This document shows, one piece after another, positions 56,578 through 63,459 of a DNA stretch of 64,000 nt. The stretch comes from Pantoea sp. At-9b (GTDB taxonomy: Bacteria; Pseudomonadota; Gammaproteobacteria; Enterobacterales; Enterobacteriaceae). Both the position numbers and the translations under genes were made by a program. The stretch is from NCBI RefSeq assembly GCF_000175935.2, contig NC_014837.1, positions 2,294,001 to 2,358,000 of the forward strand, read 5' to 3'. Position 1 is the first letter of the stretch; the number at the start of each line of letters is the position of its first letter. The notes below the pieces were generated by a model. That model saw only the letters and a list, made by a program, of their open reading frames with translations, was not told where the DNA came from and searched no databases.

Positions 56578-56916
56578 TTACGCCTTAGGGGTGCCGCCGA
56601 AACGGATTGTGAGGATGTTGATCAACAGCTTTCGAAACTGCTCGACGCCGATAAACCCGATGCCGCCGCCAATACCCACCGACAGTGCTTTGGGGATCGA
56701 CAGGTACTCAAGACCGGATGCGGCTGTCAGCGTCAATGCACCACACAGCAAGCCCTCCAGAAGCATCTTTTTCCATCCACCACCGCTGTATGCGATACGT
56801 AGCCCGGCCATTACGATGGCAAGAAGAACGGCACCAATTGGCGTATCTCCGCGCCACCAGCTCTGTAGCAGCTCGTAAATATCGGGCCAGGAATGGGGAT
56901 CGTTATGCATTTTCAT
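56578..56916 (-). CDS. Holin, lambda family
   Basis: A 112-residue membrane protein with three hydrophobic segments (about 25-42, 53-70 and 74-95). MKMHNDPHSWPDIYELLQSW is the usual cytoplasmic N terminus. Tandem Met codons resemble dual-start holins, but the spacing differs from lambda S. It directly precedes the endolysin. Confidence 0.88.
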   Translation of the reverse strand: MKMHNDPHSWPDIYELLQSWWRGDTPIGAVLLAIVMAGLRIAYSGGGWKKMLLEGLLCGALTLTAASGLEYLSIPKALSVGIGGGIGFIGVEQFRKLLINILTIRFGGTPKA

Positions 56917-57039
56917 GTTCTCTCACCCTCTTAAGGGCTTGTCCGAATTCGGAATTGTCTACATCCTGAACAGCCCAAGCCCGGTTAAACTTTTCTTCGT
57001 GGTGAAAAATCTCTGGACTTAGCTGATTCTGAATGCAGC

Positions 57040-57067
57040 AAACCCGCGAAATTCGCGGGTTTTTTAT
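57040..57067 (+). terminator. Plus-strand terminator in the late leader
   Basis: ACCCGCGAA-A-TTCGCGGGT followed by TTTTTTATT. Confidence 0.7.
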
Positions 57068-57082
57068 TGGATGTTCTGGAAT

Positions 57083-57110
57083 GAAGAAAGGCCCGCCGAA
57101 GCGAGCCTTT
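57083..57110 (-). terminator. UUCG-capped terminator ahead of the holin gene
   Basis: AAAGGCTCGC-TTCG-GCGGGCCTTT on the minus strand, ten pairs with a stable UUCG loop, then CTTC. It would stop late transcription unless RNA polymerase carries Q. Confidence 0.65.
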
Positions 57111-57138
57111 GGAATTGCTGAAGATTGTGGTCATTTAA

Positions 57139-57247
57139 CGGTGCCGGACGTTACCCCGGTGAGTAAAGTGCAGTCCCTTTACCCGCATTGCTCAGACAGC
57201 TCATCCGGAGCGTTGACTACTGCCCTGCCACTAAGCAAGATTCACCG
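57139..57247 (-). ncRNA. Array element 1 (most diverged)
   Basis: P1 shortened to CGGTG/CACCG. PC is CCGG/CCGG with a longer loop. PB stem is GTAAAG/CTTTAC. PB loop ACUGC pairs with GCAGU after PA. PA itself is degenerate. Confidence 0.6.
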
Positions 57248-57302
57248 GGTGCCGATTATACTGTAGCAAATGTTTAATGAAAGCCCATGATGCAAGGACG
57301 GC

Positions 57303-57417
57303 GCTGCAATGCCGGGTGCCTCCCGGTGAACTCTTAATGGCGTTTGAGTTCGCGTGCGCTTGGGACCACTGTTGTGTTATGCCATACGCCCCGCCGCTTA
57401 GGGGGATTCAGAGCAGC
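57303..57417 (-). ncRNA. Array element 2
   Basis: P1 has switched to GCTGC/GCAGC, keeping pairing. PB stem GAACTC/GAGTTC, loop GCCAU pairs with AUGGC. PA CCCC/GGGG and PC intact. Confidence 0.75.
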
Positions 57418-57435
57418 CAAGAAAGTATAGATATT

Positions 57436-57552
57436 TGCGATGCCGGGTGCCTCCCGGTGATTCAGAAAGATCAGCAACCTGAATCGCCCTGTGCGATACA
57501 ATTTCTTTCGAAACTTCTGACCTGGCCCCGCCGCATAGTGTGATTCACCGCC
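57436..57552 (-). ncRNA. Array element 3
   Basis: P1 GCGGTG/CATCGC (one G-U on the minus strand). PB stem ATTCAG/CTGAAT, loop CUGAUC pairs with GGUCAG (one G-U). PA is weakened. Confidence 0.75.
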
Positions 57553-57583
57553 CTTGTAGTTTAGCATCAGGAAGAAATTTTGC

Positions 57584-57702
57584 TGCGGTGCCGGGTGCCT
57601 CCCGGTAAGCCTTCAAGTCAAAAGGCTCGCGAATTATGACATGGACAACCACTACTTTTTTATTCAGACTTTTCGCCCCTCCGCTTAGGGGGATTCACCG
57701 CC
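57584..57702 (-). ncRNA. Array element 4
   Basis: P1 GCGGTG/CACCGC. PB stem AGCCTT/AAGGCT, loop GACUU pairs with AAGUC. PA CCCC/GGGG with loop CTAAGCGGA, and PC intact. Longest variable stretch. Confidence 0.8.
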
Positions 57703-57732
57703 ACATAATCGTAGCACAGAAATATTTTTATC

Positions 57733-57837
57733 TGCGGTGCCGGGTGCCTCCCGGTGGGTAAAGCACAGCAACTTTACCCGCTTTCGACCGAGACTATGCT
57801 TCACTGTAAGCCCCTCCGCACAGGGGGATTCACCGCA
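57733..57837 (-). ncRNA. Array element 5
   Basis: All stems perfect. PB stem GGTAAAG/CTTTACC. Loop UUGCUGUG pairs with UACAGUGA over eight positions, three of them G-U. PA loop CTGTGCGGA. Confidence 0.85.
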
Positions 57838-57904
57838 TTAAGCGCAAATTATCAAAACCAGACAGATAATAAAACCCGGTTATATTTCAAGTAAGTTTCT
57901 TATG

Positions 57905-58072
57905 GGGGGCGGGACCCTAGCAACCACAGCATGTAAAGGACATGTTAAAGGTAACGCACGAAAACATTAGCAGAGTAATTAACCTAATGTCATTATGCAC
58001 ACGGAATAACCCTGTGATGTTTTTCGTTTCTGCCCGCACATTTCCTTTCTTTGAGATGTGCGGGATTTTTTT
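57905..58072 (+). ncRNA. Plus-strand small-RNA-like unit inside the array
   Basis: A short hairpin (CATGT-AAAGG-ACATG, about 57930-57944) and a terminator (CCCGCACAT/ATGTGCGGG with a T run, 58033-58072) resemble the units at 27.0-27.6 kb. It lies between array elements 5 and 6 on the opposite strand. Confidence 0.45.
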
Positions 58073-58087
58073 CCATTTGAATTTTGT

Positions 58088-58196
58088 TGCGGCGCCGGGT
58101 GCCTCCCGGTGAGTCAGAAAAGTCAGATTCTGACTCGCTACTGGTAATGTTCCGACAACTATGACTTAGCCCATCCGCACAGGTGGATTCACCGCA
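58088..58196 (-). ncRNA. Array element 6
   Basis: P1 TGCGGTG/CGCCGCA (one U-G). PB stem GAGTCAGA/TCTGACTC, eight pairs. Loop UGACUU pairs with AAGUCA. PA is UCCA/UGGG; PC intact. Confidence 0.8.
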
Positions 58197-58297
58197 TTGC
58201 ATTTATCTTAACATCAGCAATATTTCTTTTATTGCCTGAATTCAGCATGTAATGGCTCTCATCTCTGGCGGTAAATAGTAAGAATAAATCAAAATTC

Positions 58298-58405
58298 TGC
58301 GGTGCCGGGTGCCTCCCGGTGAGTAAAGCCAGTCAACTTTACCCGCGCTATCTACCCTTCTGGAGTCCTGACTGCGTGCCCCTCCGCACAGGGGGATTCA
58401 CCGCA
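58298..58405 (-). ncRNA. Array element 7
   Basis: All stems perfect. PB stem GTAAAG/CTTTAC. Loop UGACUG pairs with CAGUCA. First element met by the late RNA polymerase after the tRNA-like sequences. Confidence 0.85.
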
Positions 58406-58494
58406 TTAAATTCAAATTATCAAAATGCGATACTGAAGAAAACCCTGCCGCACATCGGTGTTAATTGCCTGGCTCGTCAGCCGAAGGGATTATG

Positions 58495-58570
58495 TGGTGC
58501 CGATTGCAGGTACAGAACCCACGACATCCTGATTTCAGGTCTGGCACGCTGCCAACTGAGCTAAACCAGC
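58495..58570 (-). tRNA. Degenerate tRNA-like sequence (UGA anticodon position)
   Basis: Exactly 76 nt including an encoded CCA. Acceptor (GCTGGTT with AATCGGC, two wobbles), T stem (GTGGG/CCTGC), T8, A14, G18-G19 and A21 fit standard numbering. The D stem and anticodon stem each have a mismatch, position 33 is C instead of U, and position 58 is G instead of A. The anticodon position reads UGA without the long variable arm of tRNA-Ser. It is probably a decayed or non-translating tRNA. Confidence 0.5.
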
Positions 58571-58605
58571 AAAAACAAAAAGCCCCATCGGTTAAGACGG
58601 GGCTT
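58571..58605 (-). terminator. Terminator between the two tRNA-like sequences
   Basis: AAGCCCC/GGGGCTT with an 11-base loop, then TTTGTTTTT on the minus strand. Confidence 0.75.
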
Positions 58606-58719
58606 CCGGCCTGACATGCGAGATGAATGATTGGACCGTTGAACAGATCACGTCAGGCGATAGTTTATTTACAAAATCTCTTTTTGGATGTCAAGCCTGC
58701 CAGATCGCAGAGTCAAAAA

Positions 58720-58799
58720 TGGACCGCCATCGGGGCCTCGAACCCCGGCCCTTACTTCCTGTCACAAAGCAATGCTCTGCCTCGTTGAGCTAATGGCGG
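58720..58799 (-). tRNA. tRNA-like sequence, anticodon GUG (His?)
   Basis: Acceptor CCGCCAT/ATGGCGG is perfect, with encoded CCA. D stem GCTC/GAGC and T arm CGGGG-TTCGAGG-CCCCG are canonical. The anticodon loop TTGTGAC gives GUG (His). The anticodon stem has one G-G mismatch and the variable loop is about three bases too long. The base before the acceptor is A and the discriminator is U, so an A(-1)-U73 pair could mimic the G(-1)-C73 of tRNA-His. Plausible phage tRNA; charging is uncertain. Confidence 0.6.
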
Positions 58800-58875
58800 T
58801 TTTCAGTGGAAATAATAACGCCCGTTAAAATACCGCTCAACCATGAGTTTTATACAGGAAATATGTGGCAAGTAA

Positions 58876-58900
58876 TAAAAAACCCCGCACAGTTGCAGGG
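58876..58900 (-). terminator. Late leader terminator (tR'-like)
   Basis: CCCTGC-AACTGT-GCGGGG (one U-G) followed by TTTTTTATT on the minus strand, about 60-80 bases after the expected late start. It would stop polymerase lacking Q. Confidence 0.8.
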
Positions 58901-58967
58901 CTTTGGATCTAGTTCATTTAGGGATTGGCTCTGATGAACAGCACACAGAAATCCCATCATTGACGTG

Positions 58968-58996
58968 ATATTGGGCCAATTTCGTCACAACGTCAA
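58968..58996 (-). promoter_or_regulatory. Late promoter (pR'-like)
   Basis: On the minus strand TTGACG, a 17-base spacer and CAATAT lie just downstream of Q, facing the lysis and head genes. Confidence 0.65.
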
Positions 58997-59011
58997 TACA
59001 ACGAACCGGAC

Positions 59012-59851
59012 CTAATTGATTTTTTCTAAATTTTCCCGGTTTCTCGTTACCTTCAGTAGCATGTCATCAGCGTGCGCCTCTTCTTTGTGGCACTGGATGA
59101 TCAGTAGCTCATAGAACGGTTTAAAGCTCCGCCGCCAGGTAGGTTCACTGATGGCCATCACCGCATAACCAGCAGCGCGCCGCACCGTTTCCCCCGGCAG
59201 CCGGGCATAACCACGGCCAGAGCATTTCGGGCAGCTCTTCATAACCGGTACGCCCTGTAAATCACTTTGCTCTTTGTCCAATACCTTCCCCTTTCCGTGG
59301 CAGCGACAAGCATTGCTGATTTTGCCTTTGCCGTCGCATGATTTACACAGAACGCGCACAACCTCGCGTTTTGCCTTCACTTCTTCCCAGTACGACGGGA
59401 ATACACCTTTTGTGCAGTGCGCCCACTTCGGCGGCTTGCCGTCGGGATAATACGTTTTGTTGGTGAACACTTCTGCATCAGTAAACCCGCTACCACCACA
59501 GCATGGGCACTGCCGGGTGCTGGCCGCGCTGCGTGAATAATCCTGATAAGCGAATGTTGCGAGCAATTGCACCAGGTCGCGTTTAATATCGTTTTCGAGT
59601 TCGGCAATCGCCCGGTAAAGCACCGCCTGACTCAGACCGAAATCAGTAAGCATCTCCACGGCACGGTCGCTGGTAGTGATGCCGTGTTTCGACAGAAACA
59701 GCTCAAAGCCGAAGCGTGCCTGCGCTTCGGTGAGACCAAAGGATGCCATCACATCCGTTATGGTCAGGCTGTCACTGGCCGTTGCCCGGGGAGAATCGCT
59801 GAACATAGGTGATTTAGGCGCGAAAAATTTGATAGAGTTTTCCAGATTCAA
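59012..59851 (-). CDS. Q: Antitermination protein Q (zinc-binding type)
   Basis: A 279-residue antiterminator of the phage 82/21 type. The zinc-binding repeats CPCCGGSGF, CKSCDGKGK and CPKCSGRGY resemble DnaJ zinc fingers. The N-terminal region (about 25-105) is helical and the C-terminal end (RRAAGYAVMAISEPTWRRSF) is typical. It would load on RNA polymerase at the late promoter directly downstream and let it pass the terminators of the late operon. Confidence 0.92.
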   Translation of the reverse strand: MNLENSIKFFAPKSPMFSDSPRATASDSLTITDVMASFGLTEAQARFGFELFLSKHGITTSDRAVEMLTDFGLSQAVLYRAIAELENDIKRDLVQLLATFAYQDYSRSAASTRQCPCCGGSGFTDAEVFTNKTYYPDGKPPKWAHCTKGVFPSYWEEVKAKREVVRVLCKSCDGKGKISNACRCHGKGKVLDKEQSDLQGVPVMKSCPKCSGRGYARLPGETVRRAAGYAVMAISEPTWRRSFKPFYELLIIQCHKEEAHADDMLLKVTRNRENLEKIN

Positions 59852-59884
59852 TTTGATTCTCCTGATATTTATTGGCGTGTTACA

Positions 59885-60244
59885 TCAGTCAATACTGCCG
59901 ATCCGTATCTGCCCCTTCTCCCCCCAAACTTTGGTGATCCGCGCATCCCATACCGCGCTGTCGTCGTCGAATACCGCATCCATAAGCGCCTTATGCAGGT
60001 TATCAACATCCGGCTTTTGCTGATGAGGACGCCCGATGAGTTCAGCCCGTTTCTTTTTGCTCCAGCTGTCAGGCATCGGCAGCACAAACGTAATGTGGCA
60101 TCCGGCCTCAGGCAGAGTTACGCCCCTCAGGCGAATCTCATCGCAAAATGCCCGGTATCGCAGCACCGCCGGACGCTTTGCCCATTTGTCCCGCTGTGTC
60201 TGCCTGGGCTTGCCCAGTGGCGTGATGTCGTAAATCTGGATCAA
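59885..60244 (-). CDS. rusA: RusA family Holliday junction resolvase
   Basis: A 119-residue endonuclease. KPDVDNLHKALMDAVFDDD carries the catalytic aspartates. It resolves recombination intermediates during phage replication. It overlaps the helicase gene by four bases. Confidence 0.92.
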   Translation of the reverse strand: MIQIYDITPLGKPRQTQRDKWAKRPAVLRYRAFCDEIRLRGVTLPEAGCHITFVLPMPDSWSKKKRAELIGRPHQQKPDVDNLHKALMDAVFDDDSAVWDARITKVWGEKGQIRIGSID

Positions 60245-61626
60245 AAGTCTCTCCCGGAATGTTTACCGCCATAGGCCGGTTTCTCGCGGGCGAGTTGCGC
60301 CGCGACTGCCTGGTCGGTGTCAAAGAAATGGCCGTTACGAAATTCCTGATAAATCACGCCACCCTGTGGGCCGTGGCGGTTTTTACCGATGATGATTTCG
60401 GCGAGATGTGCCGCCGGGCTGTCGGGGTTGTAAGCACCGTCGCGATAGATAAACCAGATGCCGTCTGCATCCTGTTCAATGCTGCCGCTGTCGCGCAGGT
60501 CGGCATTAACCGGCCGCTTATTGGGGCGCTTTTCCACGTCACGTGACAGCTGGCTCAGACAGACCACTGGTGTGTGCAGGTTCATCGCCATCATTTTCAG
60601 CCCGCGCGTAATCTCCCCGATCGCTAGGTCATTACGTTCGGCAGAGGGTTTTCTGATGAGGCCGAGGTAATCAGCCATGATAAGAGACAACCCCGGATAG
60701 CGGCTTTTGTGGCGTGTGGCCACTGCACGGATCTGGTCGATACTGAGGTTGGTTGCATCCACAACACTGATATCGAGGTTGGCCAGCTGGCCTATGCCGT
60801 TGGAAAGGCGTCCCCAGTCCTCATCACTGAGATGGCTGGCTTTTCGCAGCGAAGAAACAGAAAGATTGGAGGCGTAAGCCAGCTGGCGCTCGACAATCTG
60901 TTCACCCTGCATCTCCATGCTGAAGATCAGCACGCCGCGCTTCACCTTCTCAGTTCCAAGCGTGACGGTGCGCTGGGCAACTCCTTCCGCAATCTTAAGT
61001 GCCAGCTCGGTTTTACCCATACCAGGACGAGCGGCGATGATAATCAGGTCGGTGTCGTTCAGGCCGCCGGTAACGTTATCCAGCTCCCAGATCCCGGTTT
61101 TAACGGTTTGGGTCTCATCCCCATCACTGATGCGCTTGTCTATGGTATCCATCAGACCATCCAGCAGACTGTCAATCCGAACGGGCTGCACTTCATCATC
61201 CGGGCGATTGATGTTCATCAGCTCACGCGTGAATGCCTGGATCTGCTCTACTGCCAGATCATGGTTTATTGCCCCGGTGATTTTGTCGTAATGCGTTTCC
61301 ATCAGGCGAGCAAACCCGCTGATCATGGCCTTCTCATTCAGGCGCTTTGCATATCCTTTCATGTTGCTGACGCTGGGCACCGTCTTGGCAGTTTCCATCA
61401 CATCCGCAAAGATGCCCGGCTCATTGCCCATCGCCTCCGCCACCAGCAGCGCGTCGATCATTTTCTTGTGTGTCGCCTGGCGCTTAATTTCGCTGTACAG
61501 GCGGCTGTAAAACGGATGCGTAAACGCCGATGAATCGACTGAGTTCAGAACGTCAACCGCATCAGGCGTCAGACCAGAGTGCAGCAGGCAGCCGATCACA
61601 CTGGCCTCAAGGTGCAGATCAGACAT
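60241..61626 (-). CDS. Replicative DNA helicase (DnaB-like)
   Basis: A 461-residue DnaB. An N-terminal helical domain (SDLHLEASVIGCLL) and the RecA-like motor with Walker A ARPGMGKTEL near 205, LIMADYLGLI (Walker B) near 315 and the SGSIEQDADG segment near 385 are visible. Being phage-encoded, it replaces lambda P as the helicase function. Overlaps the O-like gene by eight bases. Confidence 0.95.
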   Translation of the reverse strand: MSDLHLEASVIGCLLHSGLTPDAVDVLNSVDSSAFTHPFYSRLYSEIKRQATHKKMIDALLVAEAMGNEPGIFADVMETAKTVPSVSNMKGYAKRLNEKAMISGFARLMETHYDKITGAINHDLAVEQIQAFTRELMNINRPDDEVQPVRIDSLLDGLMDTIDKRISDGDETQTVKTGIWELDNVTGGLNDTDLIIIAARPGMGKTELALKIAEGVAQRTVTLGTEKVKRGVLIFSMEMQGEQIVERQLAYASNLSVSSLRKASHLSDEDWGRLSNGIGQLANLDISVVDATNLSIDQIRAVATRHKSRYPGLSLIMADYLGLIRKPSAERNDLAIGEITRGLKMMAMNLHTPVVCLSQLSRDVEKRPNKRPVNADLRDSGSIEQDADGIWFIYRDGAYNPDSPAAHLAEIIIGKNRHGPQGGVIYQEFRNGHFFDTDQAVAAQLAREKPAYGGKHSGRDF

Positions 61627-62683
61627 GGTTGCCCCTCCGCACTAACGTGAGAGTTTCAGATTTCATGAGCCAGTCGAAATTGGCATGCCAGCCCCTTTCG
61701 TTTTTCCCGAAATAATAATCACTGGCCCGGTCAAAAAAGTATCTGAAATATTTACGGAAACTCTCATTGGCTGACTGTGTTTTTGGTAATTCACAAGCCA
61801 AACGCCGAATCGCAACAAGACGGCCATCGTCGATGTCAGCCCAGGCGAGCCGTCCCTGGGCCAGCTCGTTGTAATCCTCGATCACCATTACGCAGTCAAC
61901 ATCAACCTGATTGGCTTCCCACGCAGTGGCGTCGGCCAGGTATCCGTCAAAGCGGTTCACCCGGCAGATATTGGCTGGCTTGGCCACGGTGCCGTTACGA
62001 CGCTTCCACGTCATGGCTACCCAACGGATCACCAGCTTCAGGTCATCAACGGTGTAAGCATCACGGGAAGAGCGTTCTGTGAGTAAAATGGCAAAGGCTT
62101 CAGCAGAGCGGCACGCAGTGCCTGTGACCTCGTTGTAATACTCCAGGACCTGTTTTGCCTGTGAGAGAACTTCCTCCGAAAATTCCCCCTTCTGGGGGTT
62201 AGGGGGATCTGTATTTATTGTCTTTTGAATAGTGTCTTTTGTGTGTCTCCGTTTTGGTGACAACCCTGTCACTGATTCGGTGACACTATTTGTCACTGTT
62301 TCGGTGACAGTGACACCGTTTTGGTGACACTCTGGAATTTGCCAGTCAGAAAGGCACTTGTTTGGGCCAATTTGCATCCCTTCACGAACCAGAACGCGCA
62401 TGGCGATCAGCTCATTCTTAGCCTTGTTTACCTTTTGGCGTGGCAGTTTAGTCAGCTCAGAAATCTGGCTGTCAGAGATGCGATCCAGCTTTTTGTTGAA
62501 GCCATAAGTTTTACGGCACACAGCGTGCGCTACCTTCGCCTGGTTACGCGTGAGGTTAGCGCCAATCAGCTCTTCGTACAGCTCGTTAGCCAGCCGAGTG
62601 AAACCATCATCGGTATCGGCCATGCGTGACTCCACACGCTCTGTGCGAGCGGGAAAATTGATAACCTCAGCAGTGTTACTCAT
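61619..62683 (-). CDS. Phage replication initiator (O-like)
   Basis: A 354-residue protein. The N-terminal winged-helix part (GFTRLANELYEELIGANLTRNQ; CRKTYGFNKKLDRISDSQISELT) is the O-family DNA-binding domain. The middle contains iteron DNA (62252-62331) coding for VTVTETVTNSVTESV, as in lambda, where the origin lies inside O. The C-terminal half probably contacts the helicase. ATG 62683 is used; a start five codons up is less likely. Confidence 0.88.
   Translation of the reverse strand: MSNTAEVINFPARTERVESRMADTDDGFTRLANELYEELIGANLTRNQAKVAHAVCRKTYGFNKKLDRISDSQISELTKLPRQKVNKAKNELIAMRVLVREGMQIGPNKCLSDWQIPECHQNGVTVTETVTNSVTESVTGLSPKRRHTKDTIQKTINTDPPNPQKGEFSEEVLSQAKQVLEYYNEVTGTACRSAEAFAILLTERSSRDAYTVDDLKLVIRWVAMTWKRRNGTVAKPANICRVNRFDGYLADATAWEANQVDVDCVMVIEDYNELAQGRLAWADIDDGRLVAIRRLACELPKTQSANESFRKYFRYFFDRASDYYFGKNERGWHANFDWLMKSETLTLVRRGNHV
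62252..62331. repeat. Replication-origin iterons inside the O-like gene
   Basis: Four copies of TTYGGTGACA (three to four exact at GGTGACA) with reverse GTCAC copies between, spaced about 20-25 bases apart. This is the expected place for the phage origin. Confidence 0.75.
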
Positions 62684-62837
62684 CCCCGGACCTCTCACGC
62701 TTCAGCTGTTTAGCCTGTTCGAGAGCATCACGAAGATGACGCCCGACGCCGGGCGCTATCTGGCGCGCAAACTCATCGCGCGCCATGTCTTTATATACAG
62801 TGTTTTCTGGTTGCGCTTTACGGCGTTTATGTCGCAT
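62676..62837 (-). CDS. Small basic protein upstream of O
   Basis: A 53-residue basic protein (MRHKRRKAQPENTVYKDMAR; ends KQLKRERSGDE). Its stop lies inside the O-like start region, so the two are coupled. Small proteins of this kind often precede O in lambdoid phages. Confidence 0.7.
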   Translation of the reverse strand: MRHKRRKAQPENTVYKDMARDEFARQIAPGVGRHLRDALEQAKQLKRERSGDE

Positions 62838-62895
62838 AATTGATTTCGCTTAAGGTAATATCTGTAGAAGTCCCCGGCTGAGCAGTTCCCGCTGT

Positions 62896-63081
62896 TCAGC
62901 CATCCCCTTCAAACTCCCTGAAATACTTCTCGAAATACCACTTCGGTACGAAACACAGATCCGGATAATTGGGCCGCATGAAGATGACGCGCCGGTCCTG
63001 CCGGTCATAACTGACAATGCGCACAATAACGCCCCGCCGGTCGCGGTATCGTTTATCGGTTTCAACATACCTTTCATCCAC
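62896..63081 (-). CDS. DUF4222-like small protein
   Basis: A 61-residue protein (VDERYVETDKRYRDRRGVIV start). The RYRDRRGV and VPKWYFEKYFREF patterns recall DUF4222 proteins of lambdoid early regions. The start is GTG 63081, with GGAGG six bases upstream, overlapping the cII stop by eight bases. Confidence 0.7.
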   Translation of the reverse strand: MDERYVETDKRYRDRRGVIVRIVSYDRQDRRVIFMRPNYPDLCFVPKWYFEKYFREFEGDG

Positions 63082-63397
63082 CAGCACCCTCCGCAGGTTC
63101 GCGCAGGTGTTCCAGCATCGAAAGCAGCTTCCGGGCCTCTTCACCTGTCAGAATCACGTTTTGCTCACCACCCGGCGCAGCCACGCTACCCTGAGGCAAG
63201 CCCAGTTCGTGGATCATCCGGCACGCCAGTTCGAAAATGCTGATTTTCTGACGGCTTAACCTCGATGGATGTATCCCCATTTCCAGCGCGAGACTTTTAT
63301 TCCCCCGCGATATCGCCTCTCGGTGAAAGAAGCTCTCCAGCGCTTCAGGCTTACAGTTAACGCGAACGGAATTGCTCGCTATTGCAGTTGATTCCAT
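63074..63397 (-). CDS. cII: CII-like transcriptional activator
   Basis: A 107-residue protein in the CII position. NKSLALEMGIHPSRLSRQK is a helix-turn-helix; LLSMLEHLREPAE is the C-terminal tetramer helix. It probably activates repressor establishment. Confidence 0.85.
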   Translation of the reverse strand: MESTAIASNSVRVNCKPEALESFFHREAISRGNKSLALEMGIHPSRLSRQKISIFELACRMIHELGLPQGSVAAPGGEQNVILTGEEARKLLSMLEHLREPAEGAGG

Positions 63398-63459
63398 TGA
63401 TTATTTTCCTTCTATACGGATTGTTAGGTGGTACTCAAGTGAGTAAGTCACAAATCTGG

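Larger units (their letters stand above)
57139..58405 (-). repeat. Array of seven structured RNA elements in the late leader
   Basis: Seven copies of a 105-119 nt element lie between the tRNA-like sequences and the holin gene, with no ORF. Read on the minus strand, each copy has P1 (TGCGGTG with CACCGCA), hairpin PA (CCCC, loop containing GCGG, GGGG), a variable stretch, hairpin PB (stem different in every copy), hairpin PC (CCGGG-AGGCA-CCCGG) and the P1 closing strand. The PB loop pairs with a segment just after PA in all copies. Start-to-start distances are 164, 133, 148, 149, 355 and 210 bases. Confidence 0.85.

Noticed and set aside
57139..58405. CRISPR array
   Set aside because: Units are 105-119 nt with internal stems and unequal spacing, the variable part lies inside the structure, and no cas genes are visible.
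57139..58405. REP/BIME-type intergenic palindromes
   Set aside because: REP units are about 35 bases without the multi-hairpin and pseudoknot pattern, and these occur only in the prophage leader.
62850..63077. 75-codon minus-strand frame
   Set aside because: Out-of-frame shadow of the DUF4222-like gene, which has the better start and family resemblance.
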